DNA of 56,475 bases from GCA-020343675 sp964462945 (GTDB taxonomy: Bacteria > Planctomycetota > Phycisphaerae > Sedimentisphaerales > Anaerobacaceae), in assembly GCA_964462945.1 (NCBI GenBank), contig CAYWZW010000029.1, positions 1-56,475 of the forward strand, read 5' to 3'. Positions 51,595 to 56,475 of this stretch are shown here, in pieces. Every line of letters begins with the position of its first letter. Position 1 is the first letter of the stretch. The notes under the pieces are model-generated. The model was not told where the DNA came from. It made no database searches and saw only the letters and a list, made by a program, of their open reading frames with translations. The position numbers and the translations under genes are program-made.

Positions 51595-52377
51595 ATGAAA
51601 ACAAGGGCTTTTACACTCATCGAGCTGTTAGTGGTCATTGCAATCATCGCCATTCTGATGGCCGTTCTGCTGCCTTCTCTGAACATGGCCAGAGACCAGG
51701 CCAAGCGCATGCACTGTGTCAGCAATGTAAAGAACCTGACATTAGCGTGGATGCTGTATAAAGATGAGAATGATGACAAATTAGTTGGGGGCCTTCCCCA
51801 GCGAGGATCGGTCGACGCCTGGATGTTGGGACCCCAGGGCAATGATCCCGATCCCATCGAGCGAGCGAAGGAAGGTCTCAGGCAGGGCAAGCTGTTTCCC
51901 TATGTCAAGAACGTCAACATTTATGAGTGCCCTTCTGACGACAGGAGGAAGCGGCAAGGTCAATACGCCTTTGGCAGCTTCTCTATCTCGGGCCCGCTAA
52001 ATGGCGAAGAAAAAGAGTGGAGCAACAGGCATCTGATAAAATACAGCGAGATAAAGAATCCCGCCGATACATTTGTCTTCGTAGAGGAAATCGATCCGAG
52101 AGGATGGAACATGGGCTCCTGGGTGGTGAGCAGGGATTTTGGAAACAACTGGATCGACCCGCTGGCCATCTGGCACAGCAAGAACAGGGGCACGCTGGGT
52201 TGGGCCGACGGCAGTGCCGGGATGCACGTTTGGGTCAATCAGAGCACTATAGACCTGGCAAAGCGCGCCGCATGGGGCGATACAAGCGTGTTTAATTTTG
52301 CCCCTCCCGCCGACGAACGCGACGACCTGCGGTTTATGCAAAAACGCTACCCTGTACTGCCTAAACCACGAGGATAG
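51595..52377 (+). CDS. Prepilin-type leader protein with H-x9-DG tail (5)
   Basis: A 260-residue pseudopilin-like protein: leader MKTRAFTLIELLVVIAIIAI, stalk LLPSLNMARDQAKRMHCVSN, the phrase IYECPSDDRRK and the tail WHSKNRGTLGWADGSAGMHVW. It is the tandem paralogue of the gene at 50410, with 45-50 percent resemblance by eye. ATG 51595 has AAGGA upstream. Its stop codon TAG is the start of a TAGCCACGAAT word like the ends of the GxxExxY cassette. Confidence 0.9.
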   Translation: MKTRAFTLIELLVVIAIIAILMAVLLPSLNMARDQAKRMHCVSNVKNLTLAWMLYKDENDDKLVGGLPQRGSVDAWMLGPQGNDPDPIERAKEGLRQGKLFPYVKNVNIYECPSDDRRKRQGQYAFGSFSISGPLNGEEKEWSNRHLIKYSEIKNPADTFVFVEEIDPRGWNMGSWVVSRDFGNNWIDPLAIWHSKNRGTLGWADGSAGMHVWVNQSTIDLAKRAAWGDTSVFNFAPPADERDDLRFMQKRYPVLPKPRG

Positions 52378-52434
52378 CCACGAATCGACGGCGGCGAAAT
52401 CTAAAGTCAGAATCTCTTGGTTAGGACGGGCCTG

Positions 52435-53010
52435 ATGTTCGACGTCTTCGAGCAGCCTTACACTCTTATCGGTGCGGTGGTGCTCGTCCTGTTCGGAATG
52501 CTGACATTTCGCAGCGTTTTCCCTGAGAAACGCCGTCGGTGGCAAATGCTGGTCCCGGTCTTTGTAGCCGGAGCGGCTTTCGGCTTGGATGTGCTCGTAC
52601 AGACCGACCTGGAGAAAATCAACGCCGTCATCAAGAAAGGCGTCGATGCCGTCAGAGAAGAGGACTGCAATGCCGTCGCGGAAATCCTTTGCGGCGACTA
52701 CAGCGATTCGTACCACCAGACGAAAGAGCAGTTGCTGGCCCACTGCCGGAAGGTTCTGACCCCCCCGCTGGTCGAGAAACACAAAAAGACCGGCGTGCTG
52801 GTGGAGATAACAGGACCGAAGGCGACGGCGGTCCTATTTACGATATTGACCTTTGACAAGAGCAGCTACATCTCTCAGAACTACAAGTCATTCCTGATGA
52901 CCAAGTCAAAGCTTACCTTCCAGAAGCAGCCCGGCGGCAAATGGCTGATCCGCCGGATCGAGGTGCTCGAACTCGACCGGCAGCCCGCCAACTGGGGCCA
53001 TGTCGGATAA
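52435..53010 (+). CDS. Hypothetical membrane protein with NTF2-like domain
   Basis: A 191-residue protein with two N-terminal membrane helices (YTLIGAVVLVLFGMLTF and MLVPVFVAGAAFGLDVLV) joined by a short loop. An extracytoplasmic or cytoplasmic domain (about residues 65-185: INAVIKKGVDAVREEDCNAV, GPKATAVLFTILTFD, KQPGGKWLIRRIEV) follows and has the helix-sheet order of NTF2/SnoaL-like folds. The start ATG 52435 is preferred over the upstream GTG. The function is unknown. It follows the pseudopilin by 57 bases on the same strand. Confidence 0.65.
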   Translation: MFDVFEQPYTLIGAVVLVLFGMLTFRSVFPEKRRRWQMLVPVFVAGAAFGLDVLVQTDLEKINAVIKKGVDAVREEDCNAVAEILCGDYSDSYHQTKEQLLAHCRKVLTPPLVEKHKKTGVLVEITGPKATAVLFTILTFDKSSYISQNYKSFLMTKSKLTFQKQPGGKWLIRRIEVLELDRQPANWGHVG

Positions 53011-53497
53011 GCAAGCCGCAAATGGCTCAGTTGGGTTCCAAGTACCGGTAATCGTCAACATTTCCGGCCCCCGCTCCGGTATCGTATTACCGCCGGCTCT
53101 CTTGATACAATCAGCGAAAGTTGGTGGCCTAATTCGCCGATAGGAGGAGGGTGCGGTTGTTCCCGCGCTGTTTACGGAATAGATTGCCATGATATCGGCC
53201 AAATTGAAGAAAAGCAGATTGCCCTTGAAGCCGGCATTGTTCACGATTTGCTGGTATCCCAGCAGCAGAAGCTGCATCGACCCGGGCAACCGAAAGGTCA
53301 GCCCGCAGCAGATGCCGCCGCTGATGGTCCGCAAGGCCGAATGGCGCCGCTAACAGCCCTCTTTGTCCGTCCCTACCTCTGTTATTCCCTTTTCAGGCTC
53401 TCATTGCCCGGCGTTACTACAAACAACGGGGCCTGCACCGAATCAATTGGTGCAGGCCCCGAACAGACGCAAGTCGTGATGTCATTCCAGTATCCTA
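53011..53497. other. Intergenic region between convergent genes
   Basis: About 490 bases. No recognisable gene; a strong hairpin at 53428-53460 serves the minus-strand gene at 53498. A minus-strand frame at 52906-53334 lacks ribosome site and family resemblance. Confidence 0.55.
53428..53460 (-). terminator. Hairpin terminator of the secreted protein gene (53498)
   Basis: GGGGCCTGCACC (53428-53439) and GGTGCAGGCCCC (53449-53460) are a perfect 12-bp stem with a 9-base loop. On the minus strand it lies 38 bases after the stop codon and is followed by a T-rich GTTGTTTGT. Confidence 0.8.
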
Positions 53498-55681
53498 TCA
53501 GGGAGTGCTTCTCGGCCGATACAGCCGAATGTCGTCGAAGTACATAGTCCCCGTCCCGCCAGCAGCCGGACTGTTCTTCGTGCCAAAGCCAATCGTTATC
53601 GTATTGACGTTCGTCAGGTTCACGCCCTGACCCGCAAACGCCTGCAGGTCAATGATCCACTCGTTCCATCCGATTTTCTGCGTCACCGCAGGATCATCGT
53701 GATAGATTACTGCGTTGCCGTTGAGAGCTACATACATCCGCTCAGCGGCGTTGGCCGGGTCACCTCTAAACCACAGCGACAGTTTTGTGACACCCTCCTC
53801 GGTCCAGTCGCGCGGCCAAACCAGCGTCAGCGTTGCCTCGGAGGTCTTGAGGTTATTGTCATAAGAATAGGGCATCGACTGCCCACCGGCGTGAACCACA
53901 GTCTGCTCGGCATAAGGAGGAAGGTCATTGCCAACCAGCGCCCCGTTTGCCGTCGGCGATGCAAAACCGTCTATCCACACATCAAAGATCCTGTTGCTCG
54001 CAGGATCAGGCGGGTCGATGTCATTGTAGGACTCGAAATCATCCACCAGGAGGAAGTCGGCGGTAGTGAAGGTCCAAACAAGGCCCTTAACTGGGCCTGT
54101 GTTATAGACTGCATCGACGCGCCAGCAGTAATCGCTATGCCAGGCGAGTCTTCCGGGGTCGTAGGTCTCAGAACCACGAGCCTTGTTGCCCTTGTACTCC
54201 GGCGAAGCACTTGTGGCATTCCTCACGGCGTCTTTGTCCGTGCCGAAGTAAACATCGTGCGAGGTGGCAGTCGTCGCAGGTGTCCAGTTGAGCGTCGCGT
54301 TTATCTGCACACCGGTTCCGCCATTGGCCGGCTGCAAGCTGCCGGCGGCGCCGGGAGTGGTAAAGCTCCATATATCGCCCTTATGGGTCGCCACGGCGTC
54401 GAACTCGTCAACCCGCCAGTAGTAAACCTTCTCCAATTCGAGGGAGCTGGGCTTGTAGCTGGCAATCCCCCGGGGGGCGCCTCCCGTGGCATTGTTCACG
54501 CCGTCGAAGTTTGTGCCGATATAGACGGTGTGCAATTTGGCGCCGAAACCCGGTGTCCAGCTAAAGGTGGCACCGAGGTCCACAAATTCGGCCCCGTCGG
54601 CCGGGTCGGGATTGTAAGCCGTCTTCGGAGGGATCGAGAAGCTCCAGATGTCACCTTTCCACGGACTGTTCGGCTCGGCGTCATTGACCTCATCGATGCG
54701 CCAGTAGTAAATTGTACCCGGAACCAGCCCGTCCGGATAGGCAAAACCCGGAAAGCCGGCCAGAAACAACGTCAAGGTCTGGTTGCCTCGGAATACGCCG
54801 GACACTCGCGTGGCGCTGCTCACCTCGTCGCGATTATCGCCGAGGTAAACATCATGAGAAACCGCAGAATCTCCCGCCAACCAAGTCAGGTTCACCCATG
54901 TTTCCGGATATAAGGCCCCGTCGGCCGGGCTTGGGCCATAAGCCTTTACACGCCCGCCAAGGGGACCTCGCCAGAACAGGAAGTTCTGTAAGACCTCGGC
55001 AACTTCCTGTGCACCCGATCTGCCCAGTGACTGAAGAGTCTGCAACGAGCTGAAAACAACATACCCTTTCCCGGCGGGGGCGCCGACAACAAGAGGCCAC
55101 TGATTCTGTCTGTCTGTCACAAGCGGTTGCCAGGGCGGCTTCGCTTCGTGGGCGCCGTCTGCCGTGAAATCTCCCGCTCCCCAAATCCCTGGTCCGAAGT
55201 GCCCCTCAGTGATTCTGTTCGGTGTCTTGAAGATGCTGTGGTCCGCCAGTGTGACTCCAACGTCATCGTCCAGATCGTCGTCGAAAAGGGCGATTGGAAC
55301 TGGCAGGAAATTCGGATTCCAAGTGGAATCTTGCTGAAAATCAAGGGTGACCAGGTAACCGCCGTTTGTGACATATTCCTTGAGCAGGTTGAAGTTCGCC
55401 TTCAGATCCGCGTTACTGTCGTAGGCAACCACGCCCACGCCGATGACGTCGAACTCCAAAAGCCGATTCAATCTGTAATCGACCTTGTCGATCTTTACAA
55501 ATTCAATTCCGGCTTGCGCAAAGGCTTGGTCTTCAAGGGCGGCATCAGCTCCTCTGCCCGGGATGAAGCCGACTCTTATCTCCTGGGCAGTGAAACCGGA
55601 TTCTGTTCCGACAAACATGGTAATTACAAAAGCTATCGGAATAATAAGGAATTGCTTATTGAGAATTTCGTGTCTTGACAT
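53498..55681 (-). CDS. Secreted multi-domain protein with fibronectin-III-like repeats and C-terminal carbohydrate-binding-like domain
   Basis: A 727-residue secreted protein. The signal peptide is FLIIPIAFVITMFVGTESGFTA. Residues 35-245 form a DUF4350-like/GATase-like alpha/beta domain (VGFIPGRGADAALEDQAFAQ, GGYLVTLDF). Three to four Ig/FN3-like repeats (about 250-550) have the recurring pattern 'P.DGA....LNWTP......HDVYFGT' and 'YYWRVDEV'. The last 180 residues (LLVDDFESYND to MYFDDIRLYRPR) form a jellyroll-type module common in planctomycete exoproteins. ATG 55681 has AAGGAGAG about seven bases upstream. It probably binds an extracellular polymer; no catalytic residues are obvious. Confidence 0.78.
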   Translation of the reverse strand: MSRHEILNKQFLIIPIAFVITMFVGTESGFTAQEIRVGFIPGRGADAALEDQAFAQAGIEFVKIDKVDYRLNRLLEFDVIGVGVVAYDSNADLKANFNLLKEYVTNGGYLVTLDFQQDSTWNPNFLPVPIALFDDDLDDDVGVTLADHSIFKTPNRITEGHFGPGIWGAGDFTADGAHEAKPPWQPLVTDRQNQWPLVVGAPAGKGYVVFSSLQTLQSLGRSGAQEVAEVLQNFLFWRGPLGGRVKAYGPSPADGALYPETWVNLTWLAGDSAVSHDVYLGDNRDEVSSATRVSGVFRGNQTLTLFLAGFPGFAYPDGLVPGTIYYWRIDEVNDAEPNSPWKGDIWSFSIPPKTAYNPDPADGAEFVDLGATFSWTPGFGAKLHTVYIGTNFDGVNNATGGAPRGIASYKPSSLELEKVYYWRVDEFDAVATHKGDIWSFTTPGAAGSLQPANGGTGVQINATLNWTPATTATSHDVYFGTDKDAVRNATSASPEYKGNKARGSETYDPGRLAWHSDYCWRVDAVYNTGPVKGLVWTFTTADFLLVDDFESYNDIDPPDPASNRIFDVWIDGFASPTANGALVGNDLPPYAEQTVVHAGGQSMPYSYDNNLKTSEATLTLVWPRDWTEEGVTKLSLWFRGDPANAAERMYVALNGNAVIYHDDPAVTQKIGWNEWIIDLQAFAGQGVNLTNVNTITIGFGTKNSPAAGGTGTMYFDDIRLYRPRSTP

Positions 55682-56098
55682 CTTAATCTCTCCTTTCTTC
55701 GAGAAACCCGACAGGACCCGTCAAATCAGAATGCAGAAAAATCCTGTTTTCCCGGCGGAAATTCCCTCCTTGAATTGCTCGGCGGTGCAGGCAACTCCTT
55801 TGATCAGGCTGCTTTGCCTGAAAATCATGGGAATTTCGCCCGTCATCCAAAACGCTGCAGAGATTTTTCTTATTCCACCTATACCAAATCCACTACCCGC
55901 TTGTCAACAAGAATCTCGCGGTCCGGCCTCAAGAAACGCCGCCGCGCTGCCATCAGGGCCTCTGAGCACGGGGCTCTCTTTCTATGCCCACCGAAGCGTC
56001 GCCGGAAGCAGCCCCAAAAACAGCCGGGGCCTATACCGAATCGCTCGGCATAGGCCCCGAACCAAAGCAAATACCCTGGTGTTAGTCCAGCATACTCT
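55682..56098. other. Intergenic region between two minus-strand paralogues
   Basis: About 417 bases with no gene recognised. It contains the hairpin terminator at 56026-56058 of the upstream paralogue and the ribosome site of the gene at 53498-55681. Confidence 0.6.
56026..56058 (-). terminator. Hairpin terminator of the paralogue at the right edge
   Basis: GGGGCCTATACCGA (56026-56039) pairs with TCGGCATAGGCCCC (56045-56058) with one A-C mismatch. On the minus strand it lies about 40 bases after the stop codon and is followed by GGCTGTTTTTGG. It closely resembles the hairpin at 53428-53460. Confidence 0.78.
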
Positions 56099-56475
56099 TT
56101 AAGGAGCGGTTCTCGGCCGGTACAGGCGGATGTCGTCGAAGTACATCTTGCCCGAGCCGCCTGGCGCCGTCATGTTGCCCCTGGTGCCCAAGCCAAGTGC
56201 GACCCGGTCCACGTTCGTCAGGGTGATGCCCTGACTGGCGAGGGCCTGCAGAGGAATGACCCACTCCGTCCAGGTGGTTATCGTCGCTGCACTCGGATCG
56301 GGATGGACGACCACCGCAGGCTGACCTGCGCTGTTGGAGACCGCCGCGTACAGCCGCTCAGCCGCGTTGCTGGCAATCCCGATGTCCTGGTGCGCCCACT
56401 GCGGACTGACCGTACCTGTGGTCGTGACGTTCGTGAACACGGCCTGGCAGGTAGCATTGGCGTTATGGGCCGTTA
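56099..56475 (-). CDS. Partial secreted protein, C-terminal domain only
   Basis: The frame is open through the right edge of the window, so only the last 125 or so residues are seen. They are a paralogue of the C-terminal domain of the gene at 53498: NAAERLYAAVSNSAGQPAVV, WTEWVIPLQALASQGITLTN and the ending GKMYFDDIRLYRPRTAP. The start lies outside the window; an in-frame GTG at 56440 is internal. It is presumably another secreted, polymer-associated protein. Confidence 0.8.
   Translation of the reverse strand, partial: TAHNANATCQAVFTNVTTTGTVSPQWAHQDIGIASNAAERLYAAVSNSAGQPAVVVHPDPSAATITTWTEWVIPLQALASQGITLTNVDRVALGLGTRGNMTAPGGSGKMYFDDIRLYRPRTAP

Noticed and set aside
52906..53334. 142-codon minus-strand frame
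   Set aside because: It partly overlaps the end of the gene at 52435 in antisense, has no ribosome site and no recognisable family.
53699..54913. 404-codon plus-strand frame opposite the secreted repeat protein
   Set aside because: It mirrors the FN3-like repeats of the minus strand and resembles no family.

Overview
The window looks like a chromosomal piece from a Gram-negative-type bacterium of the Planctomycetota, probably of the Phycisphaerae/Sedimentisphaerales kind. This is an inference from gene content; no 16S or tRNA gene is present. The evidence is: five prepilin-leader proteins with an H-x9-DG-like tail, a sigma factor/LolA-like sensor pair, a Tat-signal aldo/keto reductase next to sulfatase and cytochrome remnants, secreted multi-domain proteins ending in a short 'MYFDDIRLYRPR' domain, and a lipid A/heptose core cluster. 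Most genes are GC-rich. Several small accessory genes are clearly AT-richer.

Layout. 1-2171: a repeat, then an ABC exporter pair. 2361-4056: an accessory block in which a REP-associated transposase and an FRG-domain gene are bracketed by three copies of one palindrome. 4430-8279: ECF sigma factor with membrane partner, a DUF3795 protein, and an AT-richer SDR/membrane-protein pair. 8395-13044: a large secreted glycosidase-like protein (-) and isocitrate dehydrogenase (+). 13180-14229: small accessory genes (nucleotidyltransferase, possible HepT stump, DUF2283). 14332-24869: a tightly packed envelope operon (lpxK, rfaE2, gmhA, gmhB fusion, waaF, a GT9-like protein, a B12/radical SAM protein, a WaaP-like kinase, a GT4 and plsY). 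25062-27961 and 50410-52377: pseudopilin-like genes. 28111-29582: gene remnants and an aldo/keto reductase with an altered active site. 30195-38527 (- strand): rpmB, gatC, a lipoprotein hydrolase, gatA, a GxxExxY gene, gatB, a cupin, a four-PAS histidine kinase and a LuxR-type regulator. 38831-40429: a secreted protein made by an exact 755-bp tandem duplication. 40479-49975: housekeeping and metabolic genes (rluB-like, UbiA-family prenyltransferase, HAD, nnrE, surE, tdh-kbl, BKACE, acyltransferase). 53498-56475: two paralogous secreted proteins on the - strand, each followed by a strong hairpin.

The envelope operon would supply lipid A 4'-phosphorylation, ADP-heptose precursors, heptose transfer, core phosphorylation and further sugars, with PlsY feeding phospholipid synthesis. 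tdh and kbl form a complete threonine-to-glycine route. gatC, gatA and gatB are co-oriented but interrupted by two other genes.

The most notable signals are repeats that enter or bracket genes: a palindromic element translated in frame inside lpxK; the GxxExxY gene between gatA and gatB framed by inverted CACGAAT-type repeats that overlap the gatA stop codon and the GxxExxY start codon; and the REP-RAYT-REP-FRG-REP block.
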